A stretch of 45,684 nt of DNA from a virus, in the IMG/VR virus record IMGVR_UViG_3300034684_000191, positions 1 through 45,684 of that record, one strand, 5' to 3'. Every line of letters starts with the position of its first letter. Positions within the stretch are counted from its first letter, which is position 1. The position numbers and the translations under genes are program-made. Positions 6,317 to 14,834 of the stretch are shown piece after piece. Under the pieces are notes generated by a model, which saw only the letters and a list, made by a program, of their open reading frames with translations, ran no database searches and was not told where the DNA came from.

Positions 6317-8242
6317 ATGAGTTACCGATGCGTGACAACGCTTACAGAAATCCAGAAATATCTGGGCGATACCGGGCTGGTATCTTTCGACTATGAGACA
6401 TCCCCAGACGAGGCGTTCCGTGACACGCCCAAGGCGGCGCTCGATCCGCACCGCTCCCATATTGTCGGAGTCAGCTTCTCGGTGGCCGAAGGTGAGGGTG
6501 TCTATGCGCCGTTGGCTCACCGCATAGGGCAGAACGCCGAGGACCCGGATGGTATTTGGCGGTGGCTTGATACCGCCTTTTTCAGCAACACGAACATCAT
6601 CAAGATCGCCCACAACCTCTCTTTCGAAGCCATGTTCACCTACGCAAAAGGCGTGGTGATTCTGCCTCCGGTGTACGACACCATTGCCGCGTCCCAGATG
6701 GCGCTCAAGAGCAACACCAAGTTTCGCAGCCTTGCCGACAGCGGTCTCAAAACACTAGCCCCAGAATTGTGCGGCGTGGAGTTGCCCAGCTTTGGTGAGG
6801 TGACTGAAGGACGGCATTTTGATGAGTTGGACCCACAGGACCCGGAAACGGTGCGCTATGCCTGCGCCGACTCCGATTTTGCCCTGCAGCTCTATAACAA
6901 GATGAACAGCTGGTTTGACCGCTATCTCCCCAAGCATCGTTTCATCGTGGAGCAGATCGAGTCACCCACGGCGGTGTACACCGGCATCATGAAGTACAAC
7001 GGCCTGCTGGTGGACACGGCGCTCATGGAAACGAAGCGGGTTGAGGCTGAGGCAAAGCTCGCGGAACTCCGGGAGGAAATCGCCTTCTTTACAGGCGACC
7101 TCAACATTGGCCAGAACGCCAGCACCTCGGCTTTCAAAAAGTATATGTACGACGATTTGAAGTTACCGATCATGAAGGTGACGGCCAAATATCAGGAGGC
7201 CATGGACGACGAAGCGCTGGTACTGCTCTCAGAGTGCTGCGAGGCCAACCGTGCCGATCTGGTGCCACTGTTCCGGCTGGTGCAGGAGTATCGGCGCTGG
7301 GGCAAAATCAAGTCCACCTACATCGACGGCTATATGGACCATGTGAACACCACCACCGGGCGCATCCATGCTGATCTGATGCCGCTGGCCACCGAGACGG
7401 GCCGTTTTGCTGCGAGGTGGCCCAACCTGCAGAACATGCCCCGCGCCGGAAACGACGATACCGGAGTGCGCAACTTCTTCATTGCCCCGGAAGGCATGGT
7501 GCTGCTGTCGCTGGACTTCTCCCAGATCGAGCTGCGGGTTGGTGCGTTCTATTGCCGCGACCTCAAAATGCTGGACACCTACCGCACGGGCGGCGATATC
7601 CATGCCCAGACCACCTCAGTCATCTATCACATTCCCTTCGAGCAGGCGGCGGATAAAAACGCCATCAGCTACAAAGAACGCAGAACCATTGCAAAAAACT
7701 GCAATTTCGGGACCTTTTTTGGCTTGTTTCCCAAGGGGCTGCAACGGACGCTCAAATTCAAGGCGGGCCTACCCACCCCCCTCGGAGAGTGTGAGCGCAT
7801 CATATCCAACCTAAAAGCCGGGTATCCGGGCCTGACCCGCTGGCAGGAGGAAACCAAGGAGCGTGCCGGGTTCCGGCGCTACTCGGAAACATGGCTCGGA
7901 CGGCGGCGCTATCTGCCTGGCATCCAATCGCAGGATTGGGGCAAGAAGTCCTTTGCCGAGCGGTGCGCACTGAATACCCCCATCCAAGGCACGGCGGCGG
8001 ACATCCTCAAGCTAGCCCTCGGCAGGATCATCATCGGCCTGCCGGAGCGTCCATGGCTGCGACCACTGCTGCAGATTCACGATGAGCTGGTGTTTGAACT
8101 GCCCGAGACCCGTGTGCCGGAGGCGGTATCGTTCATCCGTGCGTGTATGGAGAAACAGCCCTTCCCGGAGTTCGATGTACCCATTGTGGCAGAGGCCGCC
8201 GTGGGACTCCGGTTCGGTGAAATGAAAGAACTGGAGGATTGA
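6317..8242 (+). CDS. family A DNA polymerase with 3'-5' exonuclease domain
   Basis: This 641-residue replicative polymerase of the PolA type lacks a 5' nuclease domain, as is usual in phages. The exonuclease domain starts with 'LVSFDYETSPDE' (D25, E27). Polymerase motif A is 'LLSLDFSQIELRVGAFY' near residue 400. Motif B is 'RRTIAKNCNFGTFFGLFPKG'. Motif C is 'LQIHDELVFEL' near residue 587, with the catalytic aspartate in HDE. All three are intact. The ATG follows GGAGG by 7 bases, and a strong hairpin sits just upstream. It copies the phage genome with the nearby primase-helicase. Confidence 0.95.
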   Translation: MSYRCVTTLTEIQKYLGDTGLVSFDYETSPDEAFRDTPKAALDPHRSHIVGVSFSVAEGEGVYAPLAHRIGQNAEDPDGIWRWLDTAFFSNTNIIKIAHNLSFEAMFTYAKGVVILPPVYDTIAASQMALKSNTKFRSLADSGLKTLAPELCGVELPSFGEVTEGRHFDELDPQDPETVRYACADSDFALQLYNKMNSWFDRYLPKHRFIVEQIESPTAVYTGIMKYNGLLVDTALMETKRVEAEAKLAELREEIAFFTGDLNIGQNASTSAFKKYMYDDLKLPIMKVTAKYQEAMDDEALVLLSECCEANRADLVPLFRLVQEYRRWGKIKSTYIDGYMDHVNTTTGRIHADLMPLATETGRFAARWPNLQNMPRAGNDDTGVRNFFIAPEGMVLLSLDFSQIELRVGAFYCRDLKMLDTYRTGGDIHAQTTSVIYHIPFEQAADKNAISYKERRTIAKNCNFGTFFGLFPKGLQRTLKFKAGLPTPLGECERIISNLKAGYPGLTRWQEETKERAGFRRYSETWLGRRRYLPGIQSQDWGKKSFAERCALNTPIQGTAADILKLALGRIIIGLPERPWLRPLLQIHDELVFELPETRVPEAVSFIRACMEKQPFPEFDVPIVAEAAVGLRFGEMKELED

Positions 8243-8246
8243 TCCT

Positions 8247-8507
8247 ATGACCATACACAAATACCCGCTCAAATGGGAGGAGACGCAGATCATCCACATC
8301 CCCTCCGGTGCGGAGCCGCTGGCGCTGCAACCTCAGAATGGCGTACCGACCCTCTGGGCCAAGGTGGACGAGGACGCGATTCTCGAACCCCGTATGGTGC
8401 GCATCTTCGGTACCGGCGCGCTGATGTCCGCCGATCCGTACCGTTACCTCGGCACCATTCAGGCTGGCAGCTTTGTGTTTCACTTTTTTATGGAGGTGTC
8501 ACTATGA
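8247..8507 (+). CDS. small conserved phage protein (DUF7352-like)
   Basis: This 86-residue beta-rich protein opens 'MTIHKYPLKWEETQIIHIP', followed by 'GVPTLWAKVD' and 'VRIFGTGALM'. The pattern of a 'YPL', 'LWA.VD' and 'GTG' segment matches small phage proteins I know as DUF7352-type. No function is known. It sits 4 bases after the polymerase stop and overlaps the next gene by 4 bases (ATGA), so it belongs to the replication operon. Confidence 0.6.
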   Translation: MTIHKYPLKWEETQIIHIPSGAEPLALQPQNGVPTLWAKVDEDAILEPRMVRIFGTGALMSADPYRYLGTIQAGSFVFHFFMEVSL

Positions 8508-9571
8508 AAACAGGACGTACCCTGCAATCGCTGGCCGAGGAGCTCAACAGGCAGCGGCAGTGCAAGCGGGACTTTATTGTCACGACCGATGCAATGAAAC
8601 TGCAGGAAGGCGCGGAACTTTTCAGCCTGAGCCGCCCGCTGGATAGCCGCATGCGTGAGGTCGAACCCTTTACTATGACGGATTTATTCCACCGGCAGCT
8701 CGGCGCGTCGCTGGGCATTCCGGCCAAATACTATGACAAAATGCGCGAAGAGTTCCCGGAGCTGCTGACCCGAAACATCAACGGCTGGTTGGAACACGGC
8801 GAACCCACAAAACACACCATCCGCACCATGAGCGGCACTGCCCGCGCTTTTTTGTCCGACCGCTACCGCCGCATCGACAACTACGAGGTAGCGGGTGCAA
8901 CCCTGCCTATCATTGCCGAAATGCCCGACGCACGGGTGGAGAGCTGCGAGATCACCGAAACCCGCATGTACATCAAAGTGGTCAACCCCCGCCTCGAGGC
9001 TGAGGTGCAAAAGGGCGACATCGTGCAGGCGGGCATTGTCATCAGCAACAGCGAGGTTGGCCTTGGCAGCGTCCGGGTGATGCCGCTGGTCTACCGGCTG
9101 GTGTGTCTCAATGGCATGGTGGTCAACGACCTTGGCCAGCGCCGGTATCATGTGGGCCGGGAACTGGAAGAAGCATGGGAGCTTTTCAGCGACGAAACCC
9201 TGCAGGCTGAGGATACCGCTTTCCTTCTCAAGCTGGTCGACATCGTGCGCACGGCGGTCGATGAAGCCCGGTTTGGCATGGTGGTGGAGCGGCTCCGGGA
9301 GGCCGCGCGTGTGGAAATTACCGCGCCAGTGCCGCAGGTGGTGGAACTCACTGCCCGGCAGTATGGGCTTAATAAAACAGAAGAGGGCGATATCTTGCAG
9401 CACCTTATCGCTGGCGGCGACCTTTCACTGTACGGACTGTCCAGCGCCGTCACCCGCGCTTCGCAGGATGTGGAGGGTTATGACCGAGCCACGGCGCTTG
9501 AGGGTTTGGGGTGGCAGATTGCCACGATGCCCCGCGACCAATGGCGGTCCATCAACGAGGACCGGCCATGA
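8504..9571 (+). CDS. DUF932 domain-containing protein
   Basis: This 355-residue protein has the DUF932 features seen in many phages and plasmids: 'FLSDRYRRIDNYEVAGATLP' in the middle, 'MYIKVVNPRLEAEVQKGDIV' and 'QAGIVISNSEVGLGSVRVMP' after it, then 'LVCLNGMVV'. The family is linked to phage and plasmid replication or maintenance, but its biochemistry is unknown. The ATG at 8504 overlaps the previous stop (ATGA) and has GGAGG 10 bases upstream. The gene is coupled to the next one by another ATGA overlap. Confidence 0.85.
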   Translation: MKTGRTLQSLAEELNRQRQCKRDFIVTTDAMKLQEGAELFSLSRPLDSRMREVEPFTMTDLFHRQLGASLGIPAKYYDKMREEFPELLTRNINGWLEHGEPTKHTIRTMSGTARAFLSDRYRRIDNYEVAGATLPIIAEMPDARVESCEITETRMYIKVVNPRLEAEVQKGDIVQAGIVISNSEVGLGSVRVMPLVYRLVCLNGMVVNDLGQRRYHVGRELEEAWELFSDETLQAEDTAFLLKLVDIVRTAVDEARFGMVVERLREAARVEITAPVPQVVELTARQYGLNKTEEGDILQHLIAGGDLSLYGLSSAVTRASQDVEGYDRATALEGLGWQIATMPRDQWRSINEDRP

Positions 9572-9993
9572 GCATCAATAAGTACAACAGTGAGGGCTAC
9601 CCGGACCCGACCGCATATGAAGCCCTGACCGCCGTGCAGAGAGAAGAAACCAAAAAACCGTACCGCCCGCTGGTATTTGTCTGCTCGCCGCTGGCGGGCG
9701 CTGTGGCGCAGAACCTCGAAAATGCCCGTCGCTACTCCCGCTTTGCTGTCGACCAAGGCATGATCCCGGTGACGCCGCACCTGCTGTACCCACAGTTCCT
9801 TGATGATACCAACACCGAGGAACGGCAGCTAGGCAGTTTCTTCGGACTGGTGTTGCTGCGCAAATGTGAGGAGCTTTGGGTCTTTGGCTCCGTGATCAGT
9901 AAGGGCATGCGCGCGGAAATCGCCAAGGCCCGCAAGCACGGTATGAAGATAAGGTTTTTCAACGAGAAATGTGAGGAGGTGGCAACGGAGTGA
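9568..9993 (+). CDS. nucleoside 2-deoxyribosyltransferase-like protein (DUF4406/DUF7768 type)
   Basis: This 141-residue Rossmann-like protein has 'PLVFVCSPLAGAVAQNLENA' (the first strand and loop), 'YSRFAVDQGMIPVTPHLLYP' and 'CEELWVFGSVISKGMRAEIA'. This is the layout of the deoxyribosyltransferase/SLOG-like superfamily found in phages. Members may act on nucleotides or bind them, but no phage member of this subgroup has a settled substrate. The gene overlaps both neighbours by 4 bases. Confidence 0.7.
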   Translation: MSINKYNSEGYPDPTAYEALTAVQREETKKPYRPLVFVCSPLAGAVAQNLENARRYSRFAVDQGMIPVTPHLLYPQFLDDTNTEERQLGSFFGLVLLRKCEELWVFGSVISKGMRAEIAKARKHGMKIRFFNEKCEEVATE

Positions 9994-12497
9994 AGCCGGT
10001 AAATATCCCCTTGGAGGAATTCCTTCGCCCCTTCTTTGATCCCGGCGAGCTGGTCTGCCTGCGCGTGTTCGACGACCGCAAGACAGGTGCCGGGGGGCAG
10101 CCTTCTGCCTTTAAGGGTGCCAAGTTGGAGTGCGAGGCGGGTAAAATCGCCGCAATGGAGAAGACTCTCCGAAAGCACAACGCCCAGAATCGGGGCATCT
10201 ATTTTGTCATCAATTACGGCGGACATGAGGACACCGACATCACCCGGATCAACGCACAGTTTGTGGAGTGCGACAGCCTCTCCATGGAGGAACAGATGGA
10301 CCGGATCGAGGCGTTTGCGGTGGAGCCCTCCTTGATTGTGCGAACCCGAAAGTCCCTGCACACTTATTGGTTGATGAAAGATGCCAAGGTTGAGAGCTTT
10401 CGCCGGGTACAAAAGCGCCTGATTGCGCAGTTCCAAGGCGACCGCACCATTATCAACGAGAGCCGGGTGCTCCGGTTGCCCGGCTTCAATCATTGCAAGG
10501 GCGAGCCTTTCCCGGTGGAGTGCGTCAAATTTAACCCGGAACTGCGGTATACCCAAGCCGAGCTCGAGGCCCATCTGCCGGAGGTCGAGGATGAGTCGGA
10601 GGTCAAAGGTCCCGCTCCTCAAGGCACCCGGAAGGGGCTGGCGCTGGTCGGCAAACGCTGTCTTTTTATTCAGCACTGCAAGGAAAACGCCAAGTCGCTC
10701 TCCGAGCACGATTGGTACGCCATGATCGCCAACCTGTCGGTCTTTGAAGGCGGCGACAAAGTGATTCACACGCTCTCCCGGCCTTATCCCGGTTATAAGC
10801 CTGCCGAAACGCAGGAAAAAATCCGGCATTTCCTCGCAAGCGGCACCAAGCCCATCACCTGCGCAACCATTGCCGAAAAGGGCTTTGTATGCCCGAAAAT
10901 GGAGGATGGTTCTTGTCCCTGCCGGTCGCCCGCCGCATTCTGCTTTCAGCCCATGACGGTGGAGGAACTCCGGGAGGCATTGGCGGCACAGCCGGTGGCT
11001 GAGACACAGGTGGAAAATATGCAGACCGCCCAGACCTTTGTCGAGGATTATCTGTACAACATCAATGCGGCGCTGGCGGGTACCTTCATCACCTACGAGG
11101 TGAGTGTTCATTTCGGCATCAAGCCCACCGAAATGCGTTCATTGGCCGCACGACAGCGCAAAGTCTACAAGGAGTACAGCGACAGCAAGGAAACCCGCCG
11201 CGCTTTGGCAAAGAATCCGATTCCTGATTGGTATGAACCCACCGAACGGGGCGCGCTACGCTTCATTCCGGGTTTGTTGGCCGACCATATGACGAAAACC
11301 GTCCATGCCTTTTACGGTGCGGGCAGCTATTTCTTCTACCGGGATGGCGTATACACCGCCGAGGAGGATTTAGCGGCATCGGCCAAGGTGCGCGAGTATT
11401 TGATTCCCCGCTACGCAACAATGCACGCAATTCAGGACACCGTGGGCCAATGGCGCATGCTGATCCGCAAGCCTGTGCGGGAAATCAACTCCAATCCCTT
11501 CATCATCAACGTGAGGAATGGCCTATACAACGTGCTGGACAGTTCCTTCAAGGCCCACACCCCGGAGTATCAATCGACGGTGCAGATCAGCGCCCGATAC
11601 GACGATTCTGCGGAATGCCCGCAGTTCTTGGAGTTCCTCGGCGGCGTTCTTCCTGACACTGAGCATGCGCTGATACAGGAAATCCTTGGGTATTTGCTGG
11701 TGCCAATCAACAAGGCCCAGAAGTCTTTTGTGTTTACCGGCGCGCCCAACGCGGGCAAATCGACGCTGCTTTCGGTGGCGCAGGATGTGCTGCTGGGCAG
11801 CGAAAACGTGAGCAATATCCCGTGGCAGTCCTTGTCCGACCGCTTTAAAACCGCAGAGATTTTCGGTAAGTTAGCGAATATGTTTGCCGACTTGCCCAGC
11901 AAGAGCATGGACGATAACGGCATGTTTAAAGCGCTCACCGGCGAGGACTACATCACTGCGGAGCGCAAAAACAAGGACCCCTTCTCCTTCCGACCTTATG
12001 CCCGAATGCTGTTCTCCTGCAACGAGATGCCCCGCAACTATGGAGATCGCTCGGACGGCTTCTTTCGCCGCCTCATTATCATCCGGTTTGACCGGTCCAT
12101 CCCGGAATGCGACCGCGACCCGGATCTCCGGGAAAAGCTCTCGGTGGAGCGCGATGGTATCCTTATGTGGGCGCTGGCCGGACTGCGCCGCCTCATGGCC
12201 AACAGCTACCGTTTTTCCGAGACATCCCGTACCCGGACGGAGCTGCGGAAATACAAGGTGGAAAGCAACAGCGCTTTATCCTTCGTGGAGGAATGCTGTT
12301 TTGTCAACGCCGACGCAGAGTGTATGCGGGAGGATTTGTTCCAAGCCTACCGCGAGTATTGTCACAAAAACGGCCTGAAGGCGATGTCCCAGGCCAACTT
12401 CAACAAGGACGTCGAGAACTACTACGAAACGGTCGAGCGGGGCCTCGAACGGGTCAGTCGCCGCAAAACGTGGAAAGGCATCCGGCTGGAGGTATGA
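9990..12497 (+). CDS. P4-type primase-helicase (primase domain plus SF3 helicase)
   Basis: This 835-residue protein starts with GTG at 9990, 10 bases after GAGGAGG, overlapping the previous stop. The N-terminal 200 residues look like an archaeo-eukaryotic primase/RepB-like domain ('QFVECDSLSMEEQMDRIEAF', 'SLHTYWLMKD', 'RVLRLPGFNHCKGEPFPVEC'). The C-terminal half is a superfamily 3 helicase of the D5/P4 type. Walker A is 'FTGAPNAGKSTLL' near residue 583, Walker B is 'LANMFADLPS', and motif C is 'RMLFSCNEMPRN' followed by the arginine-finger region 'SDGFFRRLIIIRF'. It would unwind and prime at the origin, and a candidate origin lies directly downstream. Confidence 0.92.
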   Translation: MKPVNIPLEEFLRPFFDPGELVCLRVFDDRKTGAGGQPSAFKGAKLECEAGKIAAMEKTLRKHNAQNRGIYFVINYGGHEDTDITRINAQFVECDSLSMEEQMDRIEAFAVEPSLIVRTRKSLHTYWLMKDAKVESFRRVQKRLIAQFQGDRTIINESRVLRLPGFNHCKGEPFPVECVKFNPELRYTQAELEAHLPEVEDESEVKGPAPQGTRKGLALVGKRCLFIQHCKENAKSLSEHDWYAMIANLSVFEGGDKVIHTLSRPYPGYKPAETQEKIRHFLASGTKPITCATIAEKGFVCPKMEDGSCPCRSPAAFCFQPMTVEELREALAAQPVAETQVENMQTAQTFVEDYLYNINAALAGTFITYEVSVHFGIKPTEMRSLAARQRKVYKEYSDSKETRRALAKNPIPDWYEPTERGALRFIPGLLADHMTKTVHAFYGAGSYFFYRDGVYTAEEDLAASAKVREYLIPRYATMHAIQDTVGQWRMLIRKPVREINSNPFIINVRNGLYNVLDSSFKAHTPEYQSTVQISARYDDSAECPQFLEFLGGVLPDTEHALIQEILGYLLVPINKAQKSFVFTGAPNAGKSTLLSVAQDVLLGSENVSNIPWQSLSDRFKTAEIFGKLANMFADLPSKSMDDNGMFKALTGEDYITAERKNKDPFSFRPYARMLFSCNEMPRNYGDRSDGFFRRLIIIRFDRSIPECDRDPDLREKLSVERDGILMWALAGLRRLMANSYRFSETSRTRTELRKYKVESNSALSFVEECCFVNADAECMREDLFQAYREYCHKNGLKAMSQANFNKDVENYYETVERGLERVSRRKTWKGIRLEV

Positions 12498-12543
12498 TAT
12501 GACAGCGGACAGGGTCAATTTGCCCTTAATTGCGAACCACTGC

Positions 12544-12753
12544 GAACGGGGCGCGAACCACTTGGATCGCCGTAAACCCACGGAATGGCCCATGGTGAAC
12601 GGGTTGAACGGGTTTTTCCTATTCCTTACGTTATTAAATATCCAAGGGGTTACTGTTATAGAAAAATAATATATATATAAAAGACTGTGGAATACTGGTT
12701 CACCCGTTCAAATGCAGTAACGTCGTGGTTTTTACCCGTTCGCTGACCCGTTC
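12544..12753 (+). other. candidate replication origin: inverted GAACGGG iterons around an AT-rich core
   Basis: Three copies of GAACGGG (12544-12550, 12597-12603, 12606-12612) face three inverted copies, CCCGTTC (12703-12709, 12735-12741, 12747-12753). Between them is a strongly AT-rich stretch including an ATAATATATATATAAAA run near 12665-12682. No gene fits in this 288-base gap. Iterons around an AT-rich unwinding region directly after the primase-helicase are the classic arrangement of a phage origin. The repeats are seen directly; the function is inferred. Confidence 0.6.
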
Positions 12754-12785
12754 GGCTCTTCATCGACGATGCAGGAGGACCGCCC

Positions 12786-13100
12786 ATGTTAGAGAAAGAC
12801 ATCGTCGCCGCCATCATGCGGCATCTAAAGTCTGTCCCCATGTGCTTTGCTTGGAAGGAGCACGGCGGCATGTACGGAACAGCCGGTTTACCGGACATCA
12901 TCTGCTGCTACCGTGGCAGGTTCGTCGCCTTCGAGGTGAAGGTGCCGGGCAACAAACTGACAAAGCTGCAGGAAACTATGATTACGAAAATTGAAGCCGC
13001 CAAGGGTAAAGCCTACAAGGTCACGAGTGTCGAGGAAGTGAGGTCCATTCTCGATTCCTTGGAGGTAACGCCTTATGACGATAGCTTGGATATATCTTGA
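12786..13100 (+). CDS. VRR-NUC domain nuclease
   Basis: This 104-residue single-domain nuclease has the VRR-NUC pattern: 'MLEKDIVAAIMRHLK' with the leading Glu, 'TAGLPDIICCYRGRFVAFEV' with the G-x-PD and E-x-K active-site residues, then 'KVPGNKLTKLQ'. Members are PD-(D/E)xK-type enzymes that cut branched or flapped DNA, probably resolving replication or packaging intermediates. GGAGG lies 7 bases before the ATG. Its 3' end overlaps the next gene by 26 bases. Confidence 0.9.
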   Translation: MLEKDIVAAIMRHLKSVPMCFAWKEHGGMYGTAGLPDIICCYRGRFVAFEVKVPGNKLTKLQETMITKIEAAKGKAYKVTSVEEVRSILDSLEVTPYDDSLDIS

Positions 13101-13524
13101 TAAACGCGGTGCGACCATCGACGCACTGAAAGACTACGCCAGCATGGAGTTCATTGTCCAGAACCAACCCGACGAGCTGGCCGAAGCCGAGGAACGGTTG
13201 GTGTCCGTTCGCTCTTTCGTTCCCACCGGCATGCCCCGCGCTCATAACCCCCACGCCGGGGAATCTCGGTTGGCGGCGTCGCTGGACGAGATCGACGTTC
13301 TGAAAGAACGATACAGGCGGGCGCTGGAGTACATGGAGTGGTTCCAGCCTGCGTGGGATGCGCTTACCGGCGACGAGCGGTATGTGCTGACGGAGTTTTA
13401 TCTCAACCAGCAGGAGGACGCGGTTTCCAGTATCTGCGCCCACTTCACCATTGAACGGTCATCGGCCTACAACAAAAAGAACCGGGCATTGGCCCGGCTC
13501 GCACTCCTGTTGTATGGGAAGTGA
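13075..13524 (+). CDS. ArpU/sigma-like late-gene regulator
   Basis: This 149-residue protein ends with a sigma-region-4-like helix-turn-helix ('ALTGDERYVLTEFYLNQQED' then 'AVSSICAHFTIERSSAYNKK'). Its middle section 'EIDVLKERYRRALEYMEWFQ' is a helical linker. Proteins of this size and pattern lie just before HNH and terminase genes in many Firmicute phages and are classed with ArpU/RinA-type activators of packaging and lysis genes. The stop codon lies inside the first copy of a duplicated promoter-like element, which suggests the protein acts on it. It overlaps the nuclease gene by 26 bases. Confidence 0.75.
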   Translation: MTIAWIYLDKRGATIDALKDYASMEFIVQNQPDELAEAEERLVSVRSFVPTGMPRAHNPHAGESRLAASLDEIDVLKERYRRALEYMEWFQPAWDALTGDERYVLTEFYLNQQEDAVSSICAHFTIERSSAYNKKNRALARLALLLYGK

Positions 13525-13580
13525 GTAATATCGTGGACGACTTTTCGGTTTGGATGTGGTACACTGGTATTGTCAAACAA
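13521..13580 (+). promoter_or_regulatory. late promoter-like element, copy 1
   Basis: GTGAGTAATATCGTGGACG is followed after one mismatch by CTTTTC and, 39 bases from the repeat start, by ATGTGGTACACT, a -10-like box (TACACT 13560-13565). The gap from GTGGAC to this box is 21 bases, too long for ordinary sigma-70, so activator dependence is likely. A GC-rich hairpin follows (about 13582-13618). Confidence 0.55.
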
Positions 13581-13630
13581 AGCACCCTCGGATCTCTGGT
13601 TCCGGGGGTTTTGCTTTGCCGTAGATGAAA

Positions 13631-13690
13631 GTGAGTAATATCGTGGACGGCTTTTCAGATTTCATGTGATATACTATTATCATCAAAAGA
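13631..13690 (+). promoter_or_regulatory. late promoter-like element, copy 2
   Basis: The same 19-base start as copy 1 recurs exactly 110 bases later. ATGTGATATACT (TATACT 13670-13675) stands at the identical offset of 39 bases. The better -10 box makes this the stronger candidate promoter. It also leads into a hairpin (CGCCCC...GGAGGCG) before the terminator at 13732. Confidence 0.6.
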
Positions 13691-13731
13691 GTGCGCCCCG
13701 GTTCTGCCGGAGGCGCTTCTTGTTTAGCTGG

Positions 13732-13764
13732 CCCTTGGAGTGTAACGCTCCGAGGGTTTTTTCT
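13732..13764 (+). terminator. rho-independent terminator upstream of the HNH/terminase genes
   Basis: CCCTTGGAG (13732-13740) pairs with CTCCGAGGG (13748-13756), with one T-G wobble, followed by six Ts. Because it lies between the duplicated promoter-like elements and the packaging genes, late transcription must read through it or start differently. Confidence 0.75.
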
Positions 13765-13784
13765 CTTTCCGGGAGGTGATGAAC

Positions 13785-14141
13785 TTGCCGAAGCGACCAA
13801 AAAGACCGTGCAGTTATCCCGGCTGTCCTGAGCTGACGGATGGCAGGTTCTGCCCGGTCCATGAAAAGCAGGAAGCGCAGCGGTATGAAAAGTACCAGCG
13901 CGACCCCGCTACCAAAAAACGTTATGGCCGTGCGTGGAAACGCATCCGAGACCGGTATATCGCAGCCCACCCTTTGTGCGAGCAGTGCCGCAAGGACGGC
14001 AAGCTTACACCCGCCCAAGAGGTACACCATATCGTGCCTCTCTTAGCAGGCGGCACCCATGACGAGCGGAACCTGATGAGTTTGTGTACCTCCTGCCACT
14101 CCGAGATCACCGCGCGTGAGGGTGGCCGCTGGGGAAAGTAA
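13785..14141 (+). CDS. HNH endonuclease of the packaging module
   Basis: This 118-residue protein has an N-terminal Cys/His group ('PCSYPGCPEL' and 'FCPVHEK') and the HNH core 'CEQCRKDGKLTPAQEVHHIV' followed by 'HDERNLMSLCTSCHSEIT'. HNH proteins beside terminase genes in cos-type HK97-like phages help the terminase cut the genome ends. The TTG at 13785 is favoured because it sits 8 bases after GGGAGG and gives the usual 'MPKRPKRPCSYPGC' start; the ATG at 13779 would be only 2 bases from the site. It lies just before the small terminase. Confidence 0.88.
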   Translation: MPKRPKRPCSYPGCPELTDGRFCPVHEKQEAQRYEKYQRDPATKKRYGRAWKRIRDRYIAAHPLCEQCRKDGKLTPAQEVHHIVPLLAGGTHDERNLMSLCTSCHSEITAREGGRWGK

Positions 14142-14282
14142 AAGCTTTCCTCTCCGAGGGAGGGGGCGTCTCGATCTCTACAGCTTTCTCTTCGTGGAAC
14201 GGGCATGGGCTCTCGCGCAAAACTTCGCGGTTTCAAACGGGGTATATCCCCGTGCTTTTTTTACACAAAGGAGGTGGTGTGT

Positions 14283-14834
14283 TTGTCGAAAGACGGTACA
14301 AACCGAGGCGGTGCTCGGCCCGGTTCCGGGCAAAGAAAAAAGCCCCTACATGACAAGATTCTGGAGGGCAATCCGGGCAAGCGACCTTTGACGGTTGTGG
14401 AATTCAAAGACACCGCCGACCTGCAGGGCCAGACCATGCCCCCGCCCCGCGAGTTTCTCAAATCTACGCAAAAGAACGGCAAGCAGTCTTTAGCGGTTGA
14501 GATTTACGAGGGCACATGGCAATGGCTTCACGAACGCCGATGCGCACATCTGATTCCGGCGCAGCTTCTGGAGCAGTACGCGCAAAGTGTGTCTCGGTGG
14601 ATACAGTGCGAGGAATCCATCACTGAGTTTGGTTTTTTAGCCAAGCACCCGACCACCGGGAATGCCATCCCCAGCCCCTATGTGGCGATGTCCCAATCGT
14701 TTATGAAGCAGGCCAACAACCTATGGTTTCAGATTTATCAGGTCGTAAAGGAAAACAGCGCAGCGGATTATCGCGGAAACACCCCACACGACGATGCAAT
14801 GGAGCGGCTGCTCAATGCGCGGAGGGGTGTCTGA
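14283..14834 (+). CDS. terS: terminase small subunit, P27 family
   Basis: This 183-residue DNA-recognition subunit of the packaging motor starts 'SKDGTNRGGARPGSGQRKKP' and 'LEGNPGKRPL', typical of the P27 family, with a helical body to 'DDAMERLLNARRG'. The start is TTG at 14283, 8 bases after a perfect AAAGGAGG; upstream in-frame codons are leader. It binds the packaging site and hands DNA to the large subunit. Unusually, the large-subunit gene is 7 kb downstream, after a block of accessory genes. Its stop overlaps the PP-loop gene's ATG by one base. Confidence 0.88.
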   Translation: MSKDGTNRGGARPGSGQRKKPLHDKILEGNPGKRPLTVVEFKDTADLQGQTMPPPREFLKSTQKNGKQSLAVEIYEGTWQWLHERRCAHLIPAQLLEQYAQSVSRWIQCEESITEFGFLAKHPTTGNAIPSPYVAMSQSFMKQANNLWFQIYQVVKENSAADYRGNTPHDDAMERLLNARRGV

